A DNA stretch of 33,162 nt from Candidatus Aquabacterium excrementipullorum (lineage in GTDB: Bacteria; Pseudomonadota; Gammaproteobacteria; Burkholderiales; Burkholderiaceae_C), in contig DXIO01000004.1 in assembly GCA_019112875.1 (NCBI GenBank), positions 1 to 33,162 on the forward strand, in the 5' to 3' direction. Of this stretch, positions 1 through 9,612 are shown one piece after another. A model generated the notes under the pieces. The model had not been told where the DNA came from. It saw only the letters and a list, made by a program, of their open reading frames with translations, and did not search any database. The translations under genes and the position numbers were made by a program. Numbering within the stretch: the stretch's first letter is position 1; every line of letters starts with the position of its first letter.

Positions 1-1369
1 CTTCCAGCTGGCTCACCGTCAGCGTGGGGTCGACATCCAGCATCAGGCTGAGCACCCCGGCCACCACCGGCGCGGCATAGCTGGTGCCGGCATGGTAGGC
101 GTAGCCGCTCGTGCCGGCCGTGGTCGTCCCGTAGTTGTACAGGCCCAGCATGCCGGTGTCCGCCAGATAGGCCCGCCACTTGCCGCCGCCGGCGTCGGTA
201 TTGGAGAAATTGGGATCCCCGCCGACCGTCGAGATGAAGACCTGCGAGCCGAAATTCGAGTACGTGGATTTGAAGCCTTCACGGTTGAGGGCCGCCACCG
301 TCACCACATTGGCGCAATTGCCCGGCCGCGACACCGCGCCATGCTCATTGCCCGCGGCCACCACCACCACCGCGCCTTGCGCACGCACCTCGTCGATCGC
401 CGTCTGGTAGGCCGCCCCGCAGACACCATTGCCGCCAAAGCTGATGTTGATGATGCGGGCAGGCGTCGTGGTGTCAGGCACGCCACTGACATGCAGCCCG
501 GCCGCCCAGCGCATGCCGTCGATGATGTCGCTGACATCGGCGCCGCACTTGCCCGCCACGCGCACAGGCAAAATGCGCGCATTCCAGTTGATGCCCGCCA
601 CGCCGGTGCCGTTGTTGCTGGTGGCGCCCAGGAAGCCGGTGATCACCATGCCATGCCAGGAACTGGCCTCCTGCTCACAGCCGGAGAAAGCGCCCTGCCC
701 GGCCTCGGTGCTGCTCACCCAGTCGCCCGGATCGGTGGGATCGGCGTCGCGCCCCCCGCCATCATTGGCCATGCTCACGTCCGACACGAAGTCGTAACCC
801 GCCAGGATCCGGCCCGAGGCCATGTCGGGGTGGCTCAGCGTGCCGGTGTCCAGCACCGCGATGATGGCGCCGGAAGCCTGGGTCTGCCCGGTGGTGGTCT
901 GCCAGGCCAGGTTGATGTTGGGCGCGCCGCGCTGGCGCAGGCTCTGGCTGGCGGTGCTGCCGGTGGTGGCCGCCTGCAGCCACCACTGGCCGTCATCGAA
1001 GGGCGTGTCGTTGTAATAGGGGTCGTTGGGGACCACGGCCGCCTGGCGCTTTTCGCGCACATTGGGCTCGACCCATTCGACCTCGCCCGAGGCCATGGCC
1101 TTCGCCATGAGCGCCTGGGCCTTGGCCTGCGTCAGGCGCGTCGGCGCCTGCATCACGGCCATGCCGGAGCCCAGCTTGCGCCAGGGCATCAGCGTCGTAT
1201 AACCGGCGGCGAATGCCACGCGTCCCAGCCGCCGCTGCTCGGTGCCCGCCTCCGCGCCCTGCTTCTTGAGCTTGACGATCAACCCCGACACGGGGCGCGC
1301 CTCCTCCGCCATCACGGGCGAAGACAGCCATCCCATCAACAAAATCGCAGCCAGGGCCTTACGGGTCAC
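1..1369 (-). CDS. S8 family (subtilisin-like) serine protease, exported, C-terminus cut by window edge
   Basis: The reading frame enters from a GTG at 1369 preceded by AAGGAG at five bases, and runs off the left edge after about 456 codons with no stop. Residues 1-21 form a signal peptide (basic start, hydrophobic core, ending VMA before EE). A propeptide-like segment follows to about residue 130, then the catalytic domain. The S8 triad is visible: Asp174 in VLDTGT, His239 in WHGM and Ser430 in GTSYAAP; the oxyanion region is a VAAGNEHG stretch. The protein should be secreted to the periplasm or outside the cell, matured by removal of its propeptide, and degrade proteins. Many proteobacterial relatives carry a C-terminal P or pre-peptidase domain; that part is outside the window. 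The triad makes the family secure, while the physiological substrate is unknown. It lies downstream of gap in the same direction, separated by a terminator, so it is probably transcribed on its own. Confidence 0.93.
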   Translation of the reverse strand, partial: MTRKALAAILLMGWLSSPVMAEEARPVSGLIVKLKKQGAEAGTEQRRLGRVAFAAGYTTLMPWRKLGSGMAVMQAPTRLTQAKAQALMAKAMASGEVEWVEPNVREKRQAAVVPNDPYYNDTPFDDGQWWLQAATTGSTASQSLRQRGAPNINLAWQTTTGQTQASGAIIAVLDTGTLSHPDMASGRILAGYDFVSDVSMANDGGGRDADPTDPGDWVSSTEAGQGAFSGCEQEASSWHGMVITGFLGATSNNGTGVAGINWNARILPVRVAGKCGADVSDIIDGMRWAAGLHVSGVPDTTTPARIINISFGGNGVCGAAYQTAIDEVRAQGAVVVVAAGNEHGAVSRPGNCANVVTVAALNREGFKSTYSNFGSQVFISTVGGDPNFSNTDAGGGKWRAYLADTGMLGLYNYGTTTAGTSGYAYHAGTSYAAPVVAGVLSLMLDVDPTLTVSQLE

Positions 1370-1472
1370 ATTCGCTCCTTATGAGTTCTAGTGGCGTCAG
1401 ATTATCGGTGTGTGGCGAGGCAGCTGGAGAGCGTGTTACAGCGTGTTCGTGGGTTTGACGGCAAAGTTCAAC

Positions 1473-1505
1473 GTTAAAAACAACAAACGGCCCCGCAGGG
1501 CCGTT
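1473..1505 (-). terminator. Rho-independent terminator after gap
   Basis: On the minus strand an 8-bp perfect stem (AACGGCCC paired with GGGCCGTT, 1486-1505, four-base loop) is followed by the T-rich run TTTGTTGTTTTT. It starts 24 bases past the gap stop codon, closing the tkt-gap unit before the protease gene. Confidence 0.85.
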
Positions 1506-1528
1506 CGCATTCAGAGAGGTAACGAGGC

Positions 1529-2584
<1,056 letters not shown>

Positions 2585-4642
2585 TCAGCGCTTGAGACGC
2601 GCGACGCCCAGGGCCACCTTGACGGTGTTGACGACGTTCTCGGTCGTGAAGCCGAAGTGCTTGAACAGCACGTTGGCCGGGGCCGACTCGCCATAGGTGT
2701 CGATGCCGACCACGGCGGCGCAGCCGTACTTCCACCAGAAGTCCGTCACACCGGCTTCGACCGCCACGCGGGGCAGGCCTTCGGGCAGCACGCTCTTCTT
2801 GTAGGCGGCGGGCTGGCGGTCGAACACGGTGGTCGAGGGCATGGACACCACGCGCACGGCGATGCCTTCCTTGGCCAGCTCGGCCTGGGCATGCAGCGCC
2901 AGCTGCACCTCGGAGCCGGTGGCGATGATCACGCCCTGGGCCTTTTTGCGCAGGCCCACCTCGGCGGGCTCGGCCAGCACGTAACCGCCTTGTGTGATCA
3001 CGTCGGCGTCGGTCTTGGGCGCGTAGGGCAGGTTCTGGCGCGACAGCAGCAGCGCGCTGGGGCGGTGCTTGTTGGCCAGGGCGATGGTCCAGGCCACGGC
3101 GGTCTCGGCCGTGTCGGCGGGGCGCCAGACGTCCAGGCCAGGGATCAGGCGCAGGCTGGCGGCGTGCTCCACCGACTGGTGGGTGGGGCCGTCTTCGCCC
3201 AGGCCGATGGAGTCGTGCGTGAACACGTGGATCACGCGCTGCTTCATCAGCGCGGCCATGCGGATGGCGTTGCGGCTGTAGTCGCTGAAGGTCAGGAAGG
3301 TGCCGCCATAGGGGATGAAACCACCGTGCAGGGCCACGCCGTTCATGATGGCGGCCATGCCGAACTCGCGCACACCGTAGTTGATGTGGCGGCCGGGCTT
3401 GCCGTCTTCGGTCAGCACCACGGCGCCTTCAGCGTCGAAGCGCAGGGGCGGCGTGCTCTTGGTGTTGGTCAGGTTCGAGCCGGTCAGGTCGGCGCTGCCG
3501 CCCAGCAGTTCGGGCAGGGCTGCGGTGAAGAACTCCAGCGCGATCTGGCTGGCCTTGCGGCTGGCGACCGTCTCGGCCTTGTCGTGCGCGGCACCCACGG
3601 CGTTCACGGCGATCTCGGCGAAGTTGGCGGGCAACTCGCCGGCCATGCGACGCTTGAACTCGTCCGCCAGGCTGGGGTGGGCGGCTTCATAGGCAGCGAA
3701 ACGCTGGTTCCAGTCATCGACCAGCAGCTGGCCTTCGGCCTTGGCGTCCCAGTCGGCATAGACCTCTTCGGGGAACACGAAGGGCTCGTGCGCCCAGCCG
3801 ATGGCCTCGCGGGTCAGCGCGATCTCTTCGGCGCCCAGCGGCTCGCCGTGGGCCTTGGCCGTGTTGGCGCGGTTGGGCGAGCCCTTGCCGATGGCCGTCT
3901 TGCAGACGATCAGCGTGGGCTTGGTCTGGCTCTGCTTGGCCTGGGCGATGGCAGCGTCCACCTCGTCCACGTCATGGCCGTCGATCAGGTCGATCACGTC
4001 CCAGCCATAGGCTTCGAAGCGCTTGGGCGTGTCGTCGATGAACCAGGGCGCGACCTGGCCGTCGATCGAGATGCCGTTGTCGTCGTACAGCGCGATCAGC
4101 TTGTTGAGCTTCCAGGCGCCGGCCAGCGCGGCGGCCTCGTGGCTGATGCCTTCCATCAGGCAGCCGTCGCCCAGGAAGACGTAGGTGTGGTGGTTCACGA
4201 TGGCATGGCCATCGCGGTTGAACTCGGCGGCCAGCAGCTTTTCAGCCAGTGCAAAACCGACGGCGTTGGTGACGCCCTGGCCCAGCGGGCCGGTGGTGGT
4301 CTCGACGCCCGGGGTGTAGCCGACCTCGGGGTGGCCCGGGGTCTTGCTGTGCAGCTGGCGGAAGTTCTTCAGTTCGTCGACCGACAGGTCGTAGCCCGTC
4401 AGGTGCAGCAGCGCATACAGCAGCATCGAGCCGTGGCCGTTGGACAGCACGAAGCGGTCGCGGTCGGCCCATTGCGGCTGGGAGGGGTGGTGGCGCAGGT
4501 GGCGGCCCCACAGTGCGACAGCGATGTCGGCCATGCCCATCGGGGCGCCGGGGTGGCCAGAGTTGGCTTGCTGGACGGCGTCCATCGCCAGCGCGCGGAT
4601 GGCGTGGGCCATGGCGGCGGCGTTCTTCGTGGTGTCGGGCAT
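2585..4642 (-). CDS. tkt: Transketolase
   Basis: This 685-residue protein transfers two-carbon ketol units between sugar phosphates in the pentose phosphate pathway (and the Calvin cycle where present), using thiamine diphosphate and a divalent cation. Visible motifs are His30 in NSGHPG, His70 in SNGHGS, the GPLGQG loop (residues 118-123), the thiamine-diphosphate/metal motif beginning GDG at 158-160, and the C-terminal half with GEDGPTHQ. Length matches the family (about 660-690). It starts the tkt-gap unit. About 37 bases upstream of the ATG, a TAAAAT hexamer (minus strand, 4684-4679) could be a -10 box but has no convincing -35. A small GCTGG/CCAGC hairpin (4664-4678) would lie near the start of the leader. 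Confidence 0.98.
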   Translation of the reverse strand: MPDTTKNAAAMAHAIRALAMDAVQQANSGHPGAPMGMADIAVALWGRHLRHHPSQPQWADRDRFVLSNGHGSMLLYALLHLTGYDLSVDELKNFRQLHSKTPGHPEVGYTPGVETTTGPLGQGVTNAVGFALAEKLLAAEFNRDGHAIVNHHTYVFLGDGCLMEGISHEAAALAGAWKLNKLIALYDDNGISIDGQVAPWFIDDTPKRFEAYGWDVIDLIDGHDVDEVDAAIAQAKQSQTKPTLIVCKTAIGKGSPNRANTAKAHGEPLGAEEIALTREAIGWAHEPFVFPEEVYADWDAKAEGQLLVDDWNQRFAAYEAAHPSLADEFKRRMAGELPANFAEIAVNAVGAAHDKAETVASRKASQIALEFFTAALPELLGGSADLTGSNLTNTKSTPPLRFDAEGAVVLTEDGKPGRHINYGVREFGMAAIMNGVALHGGFIPYGGTFLTFSDYSRNAIRMAALMKQRVIHVFTHDSIGLGEDGPTHQSVEHAASLRLIPGLDVWRPADTAETAVAWTIALANKHRPSALLLSRQNLPYAPKTDADVITQGGYVLAEPAEVGLRKKAQGVIIATGSEVQLALHAQAELAKEGIAVRVVSMPSTTVFDRQPAAYKKSVLPEGLPRVAVEAGVTDFWWKYGCAAVVGIDTYGESAPANVLFKHFGFTTENVVNTVKVALGVARLKR

Positions 4643-4735
4643 GGTGGAGTCGTTGTGCGGGGTGCTGGCGAAACCAGCATTTTAACGAGGGAAACGGGGG
4701 CGGGCGGTTTGGGTGGAAAAGGCGGGGCCAAATGC

Positions 4736-4763
4736 AAAGAAGCCGCCCTAGGGCGGCTTCTTT
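4736..4763 (-). terminator. Terminator after the pilin gene (symmetrical 13-bp inverted repeat)
   Basis: A perfect inverted repeat has arms AAAGAAGCCGCCC and GGGCGGCTTCTTT separated by TA. On the minus strand the stem ends in TTCTTT followed by GCATTTGG, directly after the pilin stop at 4779. It separates the pilin from tkt. Because it is symmetrical with A and T ends it could act on both strands, although no plus-strand gene ends here. Confidence 0.8.
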
Positions 4764-4778
4764 CAAGCTAGCTGTTAA

Positions 4779-5201
4779 TCAGCTGCCTTTCAGGCAAGTC
4801 TTCGGGTTGTACTTGTCATCGGCGGTGCTGCTGCACTTCCAAGTGCCATCCGCTTGGCGCGTCCAAATGATCTTCGCGTCCTTAATCTGGGTGGGAGCAT
4901 TCACCACGGTGCAAGTGATAGAGGTGGTATCCGCCGTGATCTTGCAGTTGCCGGTATCCACCGTTGACAGGCCGATATCGCCAGGGCCAGAAACGGTTTC
5001 GCCATTGCTGACCTTCAGTTCAAAAGCCGTCTTACCTGCAGAGATTTCCGCCAGACCAGCCGTGATGTGCGACTTGGCCTTGTAGTCCGAGTAAGCCGGC
5101 AGTGCCACGGCGGCCAGGATACCGATGATGGCCACGACGATCATCAGTTCGATCAGCGTGAAACCTTGTTGAGCTGTCTTGCGAGCGCGTTGCATGTTCA
5201 T
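4779..5201 (-). CDS. pilA: Type IV pilin major subunit (PilA-like prepilin)
   Basis: A 140-residue prepilin that would be exported, cut and N-methylated by the prepilin peptidase PilD, then polymerised into type IV pili used for twitching, attachment or DNA uptake. The class III leader is short and basic (residues 1-13, ending QQG). Cleavage falls before Phe14 of [18 protein letters not shown], and the conserved mature Glu5 is Glu18. The rest of the N-terminal helix continues through PAYSDY. Two cysteine pairs are visible (Cys86/Cys97 and Cys123/Cys136); the last pair likely closes the C-terminal D-loop. The ATG at 5201 has AAGGAG six bases upstream. The globular half is lower in GC than its neighbours (50% and 58% in two hand-counted 60-base lines), common for variable pilin heads. 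No other pilus genes are adjacent. A minor pilin is possible, but length and promoter favour the major subunit. Confidence 0.92.
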   Translation of the reverse strand: MNMQRARKTAQQGFTLIELMIVVAIIGILAAVALPAYSDYKAKSHITAGLAEISAGKTAFELKVSNGETVSGPGDIGLSTVDTGNCKITADTTSITCTVVNAPTQIKDAKIIWTRQADGTWKCSSTADDKYNPKTCLKGS

Positions 5202-5287
5202 GTTGAACTCCTTCGCTTGGCCCCCTGGGGCCGGGTTGTGAGGTGCTGGGTCATCCGGGGCCGGATTGACCGCCGTGCCTTACTTAG

Positions 5288-5303
5288 AGCAGCCCCTGTG
5301 CCA
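5288..5303 (-). promoter_or_regulatory. Sigma-54 (-24/-12) promoter of the pilin gene
   Basis: On the minus strand the sequence TGGCACA-GGGG-CTGCT matches the sigma-54 consensus TGGCACG-N4-TTGCW. The GG (5302-5301) and GC (5290-5289) have exactly the required spacing. Transcription would start near 5277, giving a leader of about 75 bases to the ATG at 5201. Sigma-54 control with the PilS/PilR two-component system is established for pilA in Pseudomonas and other proteobacteria. Confidence 0.8.
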
Positions 5304-5368
5304 AGCCCGCGTTCGCGGGAAGGGCGCCAAATTCATCACGTTTACCCGAAACCCGAGGGTCGGAAAGT

Positions 5369-5438
5369 GACATCTGTTTACGTGCCTGCCCAATCGGGTC
5401 GACATTTTTGGTCGCTTTGGGTGCTGCAAGCCTGACAA
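5369..5438 (-). promoter_or_regulatory. Possible enhancer sites for PilR-type activator: three TGTC half-sites
   Basis: Minus-strand copies ATGTC (5373-5369), ATGTC (5405-5401) and TTGTC (5438-5434) are spaced 32 and 33 bases apart, about three helical turns. They lie 65-135 bases upstream of the -24 element, where sigma-54 activators bind. Pseudomonas PilR recognises repeated TGTC-containing sites. The outermost copy sits in an inverted repeat, CTGACAA-GCT-TTGTCAG. The role is inferred from position and spacing only. Confidence 0.35.
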
Positions 5439-5469
5439 GCTTTGTCAGTGCGACGGAATTTGCGCCAGC

Positions 5470-6285
5470 TTAAGCGGACGCCGTCGGCACGCCGAAGCGC
5501 TGCCCTTCGCGCAGCGGCTCGATGCGGTGCTGGCTGTCCAGCGCCCGGATCTGCGACAGCACCGCCGGCACCTCGCCCGGCTTGGGATGGGTGATGAACA
5601 CGCTCACCTGCCCGTCCAGCTGCACCAGTTCGCGCGCCAGGGATTGCGGCGACAGGTGCCCGCTGATGTCCGCCAGGTGGGCCTCGTCATTGCCGAAGGC
5701 CGTCTCGATCACCAGTTGCGCGATCCGCTCGCCAGCCAGCACTTTCCACAACTCGGGATTCGGACCGGTGTCGCCGCTGTAGATCCACAGGCCCTGGGGC
5801 GTCTCCACCCCGAAGCCCACGCCCGGCACGGTGTGCTTGGCCGGCAGCACGCGCACCTTGCGCTCCGGCTCGCCGCCACGCGACGAAAACGTGAGCACAT
5901 CGCCGATGTTGAAGGGGTGCAGGGTCAGGATGGGGTGCGCCGCGCTGGGCAAGCGCGAAAAATCCGGCCAGATCACCCCATTGAGGATGTGTGCCTTGAT
6001 GGCCTCCAGCGTCTGCGGCAGGCCATGCACCTGGATCGGCCGAAGATCAGGCAAGCCGCCGGGCCCCATGCGCAGCTTGATCACGCTGTCGGCCAGCAGG
6101 GGCACGCTCAGGATGTGGTCCAGGTGGCTGTGGCTGAGCAGGATGTGGTCGATGCGGGCCAGTTCGTCCAGCCGCAACTCACCCACGCCGCTGCCGGCGT
6201 CGATCAGGATGTCGTCGTCCAGCAGGAAAGAGGTGGTGTGGCAACGGGCCGCGATCGACCCATGGCAACCAAGAACGCGGATCAT
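5470..6285 (-). CDS. MBL-fold hydrolase resembling class II 3',5'-cyclic-nucleotide phosphodiesterase
   Basis: A 271-residue metallo-beta-lactamase-fold protein with no signal peptide. The dinuclear-metal motif HSHLDH is at residues 52-57, preceded by the strand LIDAGSG, and IYSGDTGPN later supplies the bridging Asp. The fold family includes class II cyclic-nucleotide phosphodiesterases and RNase Z-like nucleases; the motif H-x-H-L-D-H and the late ETAFGNDE and SGHLSP segments resemble the phosphodiesterase group. The likely role is hydrolysis of cAMP or a related phosphodiester in the cytosol, but the substrate is not proven. The ATG at 6285 follows AGGAG at seven bases. It is the last gene of the kinase-phosphatase-FHA cluster, 40 bases after the FHA gene, suggesting a functional link between second-messenger turnover and protein phosphorylation. 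Confidence 0.75.
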   Translation of the reverse strand: MIRVLGCHGSIAARCHTTSFLLDDDILIDAGSGVGELRLDELARIDHILLSHSHLDHILSVPLLADSVIKLRMGPGGLPDLRPIQVHGLPQTLEAIKAHILNGVIWPDFSRLPSAAHPILTLHPFNIGDVLTFSSRGGEPERKVRVLPAKHTVPGVGFGVETPQGLWIYSGDTGPNPELWKVLAGERIAQLVIETAFGNDEAHLADISGHLSPQSLARELVQLDGQVSVFITHPKPGEVPAVLSQIRALDSQHRIEPLREGQRFGVPTASA

Positions 6286-6325
6286 GGGGCGACTCCTGCG
6301 GCCAGGATGCGTGGCCGCTTGAGGT

Positions 6326-7150
6326 TCAAGCCTGGACGAATTGCATCTGCGTGCCGGCCAGCTCGATCACGTCGCCGTTCTTGAGCTGCACCGGATCACC
6401 GGCCACGGCCGAACCGTTCACCGACGGGCGCGCCGAACCTTCGACGTGCGCGAAGACATAGCCCCCCGGCCGCTTGGTGATCGAGGCCACCTGCACACCC
6501 GGCTTGCCCACCGTGGTCACCACCTTGGTCAGCTGCACTTCGCGGCCGGCGGCGGCGCCGTTGAGCACCTTGATGGAGGCCGGGGTCTGGGCGCCCAGGC
6601 CACCAAAGCCCGTGCCGAAACCCGTGGGCGCGGTCGACGGCGGCGGCACCACCGGCGCGACCACCGCGGCGGCCTGGTAACCGGCGACAGGGCTGGCCGC
6701 CACGGGCGCCAGCGCGGCCGGCATGGAGGGCGGTGCGCCGATGGGCGAACCCAGGCCACCCGGCATGGTCATCGGGGAAGGCGCCGCGCGCTGGCCTGCG
6801 CCGACCCCGGCGAACCCGCCGCCGCCCGGCCGCATGACCATGGTCTTCTCGAACTCGTCGCTGGTCTCGACCAGGTACTTGATCTTGTACTTGCCGATCT
6901 CAACCGTGTCGTTGTGCTGCAGCAGCTGCTTCTTGACGGCCTTGCCGTTGATGTACGTGCCGTTGGTGGAGTTCAGGTCTTCGATGAAGACGTCCTGCCC
7001 CACCAGCTGCATGATGGCGTGCTCACCGCTGACCGCCAGGTTGTCGATCACGATGTCGTTGTAGGGACGGCGGCCGAGGGAGGTCTTGTCCTTCGTGATC
7101 TGGACTTCCTTGATGACGACCCCGTCGAGCGAGACGACCAGCTTTCCCAT
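6326..7150 (-). CDS. FHA-domain protein with two FHA-like domains and a Pro/Ala/Gly linker
   Basis: A 274-residue cytosolic protein. The N-terminal FHA domain (about residues 20-95) keeps the phosphothreonine-binding residues Gly26-Arg27, Ser41, His44 and the loop from Asn60 through Thr62-Asn63-Gly64. A low-complexity linker rich in Pro, Ala and Gly (about 110-190) follows. A second, more divergent FHA-like domain (about 195-274) retains a Ser-Val-Asn-Gly turn and a GD-VIEL strand. FHA domains bind phosphothreonine, so the obvious partner is the kinase encoded two genes upstream. The start at 7150 is chosen because AGAGG lies six bases upstream and FHA homology begins at once; an upstream in-frame start would overlap the phosphatase gene and encode no recognisable domain. 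A Thr-Met-Val-Met-Arg-Pro motif just after the first domain contains a plausible phosphothreonine, as in GarA-like proteins; this is inference. Confidence 0.9.
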   Translation of the reverse strand: MGKLVVSLDGVVIKEVQITKDKTSLGRRPYNDIVIDNLAVSGEHAIMQLVGQDVFIEDLNSTNGTYINGKAVKKQLLQHNDTVEIGKYKIKYLVETSDEFEKTMVMRPGGGGFAGVGAGQRAAPSPMTMPGGLGSPIGAPPSMPAALAPVAASPVAGYQAAAVVAPVVPPPSTAPTGFGTGFGGLGAQTPASIKVLNGAAAGREVQLTKVVTTVGKPGVQVASITKRPGGYVFAHVEGSARPSVNGSAVAGDPVQLKNGDVIELAGTQMQFVQA

Positions 7151-7206
7151 GCGGAACCTCTTGGGTATTGGGTTTTGATTCGGGTTTTGGAAGGGAGCAA
7201 CGAACG

Positions 7207-8010
7207 CTAGGCACCACCGCCCAACCGCCTGAACGGCCACCAGGCCTTGGGCGGCTGTTCGGTCACCCCCTGGGCGCGGGTGAGCGTCACGGCGATATTA
7301 TCCCGCCCGCCGGCCGCGTTGGCGGCCGCGATGAGGGCGGCGCCTGCTTCCGGCAGTTTGGTGTGGCAGCTTGTCAGCACGTCGGCGATCTGGCGATCGT
7401 CGAGCATGTCGGACAGGCCATCGGAACACATCAGGATGATGTCGCCACTTTGCAACTCGTGCACGCGGGTTTCAAGCAAGACGTAGTCCTCCACCCCCAC
7501 GGCCCGCGTGACCAGGTTCTTGTTCGCGGACACGGCGGCCTGTTCCGGGGTCAGGATACCTGCGTCGATTTGTTCCTGCAGTAACGAATGGTCTCGGGTG
7601 ATCTGCTGCAGTTCACCCTGGCGCCAGCGGTAGGCGCGTGAATCGCCGATGTGGCCCACCAGCACCCTGCCCGGCCGGAACACCGACAGCACCAGCGTGG
7701 TCCCCATGCCGGCGTAGGTGGGGTTGGAGTGCGCGGCACTGAAGATGGCGCGGTTGGCGTTGTCCACGCAGATGTCCATGGCACGCTTGACGTCGACGTC
7801 GGAGGCCGTGGTCGAGGCCTGGGCGAGCCAGCGCACCAGTTCGGCGCTGATGAACTCGCACGCCATCTGGCTGGCCACCTCGCCGGCGTTGTAGCCGCCC
7901 ATGCCGTCGGCCAGCACGACAACGCCGCCGGGGGCATCCACCGCCACCGAATCCTCGTTGTTCGTCCTGACGCGTCCCGTGTCGGTTTGACTGAAGAACT
8001 CGAAGTCCAT
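7207..8010 (-). CDS. PP2C-family (PPM) Ser/Thr protein phosphatase
   Basis: A 267-residue cytosolic metal-dependent phosphatase that removes phosphate from serine and threonine. The PPM motifs are present in order: TNNEDS (residues 16-21), the metal-binding ADGMGG (34-39) followed by GYNAGE, GHIGDSRAYRW, LMCSDGLSDML and GGRDNIAV near the C-terminus. There is no membrane segment. The length is typical of stand-alone bacterial PppA/Stp-type enzymes. It lies 24 bases downstream of the kinase gene and 56 bases upstream of the FHA gene, and is presumably the antagonist of that kinase. The Shine-Dalgarno signal is weak (GGGGA about eleven bases upstream), so coupling to translation of the kinase is possible. 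Confidence 0.95.
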   Translation of the reverse strand: MDFEFFSQTDTGRVRTNNEDSVAVDAPGGVVVLADGMGGYNAGEVASQMACEFISAELVRWLAQASTTASDVDVKRAMDICVDNANRAIFSAAHSNPTYAGMGTTLVLSVFRPGRVLVGHIGDSRAYRWRQGELQQITRDHSLLQEQIDAGILTPEQAAVSANKNLVTRAVGVEDYVLLETRVHELQSGDIILMCSDGLSDMLDDRQIADVLTSCHTKLPEAGAALIAAANAAGGRDNIAVTLTRAQGVTEQPPKAWWPFRRLGGGA

Positions 8011-8034
8011 GGCTGCGATTGTCCCCGGTTTCGA

Positions 8035-9579
8035 TCAGCTCAGGTCCAGGTCGATCGCCTGGCCCTGCGGCGAGGACTGCATCGCCAGGGCCACAGCCCT
8101 GAGGTCTTCGGCCATCTGCTGGCCATCGGCGTAGCGGGTCGTGGGGTGCTTCTGCAAGGCCAGCGCGACGACATCGCCCAGCGCGCGCGGCACTTCGGGG
8201 CGGATGTCGCTGACGTGCGGCACCGGGTCGTTGGCGATGGCACGCATCAGTACGGCCATGGAATCGTTGCGGTAAGGCAACTGGCCGGTGAGCAGCTGGA
8301 AGAAGGTGACGCCCAGCGAATACAGGTCGGAGCGGCCGTCGATGTTCTGGCCGGCGAGCTGCTCGGGCGACATGAAGGTGGGCGTGCCCAGGACCACGCC
8401 GGTGCGGGTGCGGGCGGCATCGGCCACGCGGGCCACGCCGAAATCCATCACCTTCACGACATCGCGGGTCAGGTCGACCATGATGTTGCCCGGCTTGATG
8501 TCGCGGTGCGTGACGCCCCGGCTGTGCGCGTAGGCCAGCGCGGCGGCCACGCGGGCCATGATGGGGATCAGGTGCGGCAGGGGCAGCAGGCGATCGGGCG
8601 CGGTGTAGTCGCTGAGGTCGGTGCCTTCAACGAGCTCCATCGCGATGAAGGCTAGACCGTTTTCCTCGCCGGCATCGATGATGCTGACGATGTCGGGGTG
8701 CTCCAGGCGGCCGGCCATCTCGGCCTCGCGCAGGAAGCGGGCACGGGCGTCGATCAGGTCGTTGCCGCTGAATTCGTGGGCCAGCGCCATGGTCTTGAGC
8801 GCCACACGGCGGTCGGTGGCCGGCTCGTAGCCCAGGTAGACCGCACCCATGGCACCACGGCCGATTTCCTTGTCGACCAAGTACCTGCCCAGTTGCGTCT
8901 TGGCGATCTGCGGCAGCGGCTGGGCCGGCACCGTCCCCCAGGTGTTGACGGTGGCGTTCTGGGCCAAACCGCGCGCGCGCATCAGGCGCAACTTGACGTC
9001 GCGCCAGTGCGGATCGGTGTCGGCCATGTGCTCGTAGACATCGCGGGCAGCGTCGAAGCGCTGGTCGCGCTCGAAGGCCAGGGCGATGCGCTCCATCGTC
9101 TCCAGGCAGGCGGCCTGGTGGCCGGGCTCGGGGCGGAAGCCCTTGAGCGTTTCCCAGGCCTGGTCGGCCGGGCCGTCCTGCAGCGCCTTGAGCGCGCGTT
9201 CGATGCGCAGGCGGTCAGGCGATTCGTCGGGCGGCAGGGACGAAGGGCCGAAGTCGCTGCCGATCTCGGAGGGGTAGTCCGATGCGGGGTTGCTCTGCTG
9301 GAAGTGCAGGTAGGACAGCACGGTCTCGGGGCCGGTGTCTTCAGAGCGCTCAACACGCGCGCGTGCAGCGGCAGGACGGATGCCCGGCACGGTGCCAGGA
9401 TGCCCACCACGGACCGTCGAGGAGGATCGACCTTCCATCGGCCGCGTGGACGCCGGGCGCGTGGAATGGGCGAAGCCCGACGGGCGCATGGAGCCCGGCG
9501 GGCGCCGGTTCTGCCTGAACATCCACCAGGCCAGCATCACCGCGACACCGACCAGCAACAGCACCACCCACCAGATCAT
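8035..9579 (-). CDS. Membrane-anchored Hanks-type Ser/Thr protein kinase
   Basis: A 514-residue kinase with unusual order: one N-terminal membrane helix (about residues 2-22), a Ser/Arg/Pro-rich linker, a helical TPR-like segment (about 115-200) and a C-terminal kinase domain (about 225-500). This is the reverse of PknB, whose kinase domain is N-terminal. All catalytic elements are present: Gly-rich loop IGRGAMGAVYLG, Lys262 in VALK, His358-Arg359-Asp360 in HRDIKPGN, Asp379 in DFG, and the activation segment GTPTFMSPEQ. An RD-type kinase of this sort is normally activated by phosphorylation of that segment. The kinase would face the cytosol; there is no periplasmic sensor domain of any size. 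The ATG at 9579 has AAGGGGG seven bases upstream. The gene leads the kinase-phosphatase-FHA-MBL cluster; terC ends 33 bases upstream. Confidence 0.95.
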   Translation of the reverse strand: MIWWVVLLLVGVAVMLAWWMFRQNRRPPGSMRPSGFAHSTRPASTRPMEGRSSSTVRGGHPGTVPGIRPAAARARVERSEDTGPETVLSYLHFQQSNPASDYPSEIGSDFGPSSLPPDESPDRLRIERALKALQDGPADQAWETLKGFRPEPGHQAACLETMERIALAFERDQRFDAARDVYEHMADTDPHWRDVKLRLMRARGLAQNATVNTWGTVPAQPLPQIAKTQLGRYLVDKEIGRGAMGAVYLGYEPATDRRVALKTMALAHEFSGNDLIDARARFLREAEMAGRLEHPDIVSIIDAGEENGLAFIAMELVEGTDLSDYTAPDRLLPLPHLIPIMARVAAALAYAHSRGVTHRDIKPGNIMVDLTRDVVKVMDFGVARVADAARTRTGVVLGTPTFMSPEQLAGQNIDGRSDLYSLGVTFFQLLTGQLPYRNDSMAVLMRAIANDPVPHVSDIRPEVPRALGDVVALALQKHPTTRYADGQQMAEDLRAVALAMQSSPQGQAIDLDLS

Positions 9580-9612
9580 GAGCGTCCCCCTTGCCTCTGG
9601 ATCACCATGTCA

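Noticed and set aside
92-1384. 430-codon plus-strand open frame opposite the protease
   Set aside because: Antisense shadow; the minus strand carries an intact catalytic triad, signal peptide and ribosome-binding site.
1401-1406. GATAAT on the minus strand as -10 box of the protease gene
   Set aside because: No acceptable -35 hexamer lies at 15-19 bases, so it is not listed as a promoter.
4736-4763. Long palindrome considered as an attachment or recombination site
   Set aside because: Its A/T-flanked GC stem directly after the pilin stop is explained by termination, and no integrase or second copy is present.
2657-4771. 704-codon plus-strand open frame opposite transketolase
   Set aside because: Antisense shadow of tkt; its composition is biased, and it has no start signal or domain.
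6326-9579. Type VI secretion post-translational regulation locus
   Set aside because: Kinase, phosphatase and FHA genes are present, but no tss/imp genes occur anywhere in the window and the FHA protein lacks the T6SS Fha layout, so the link is not supported.
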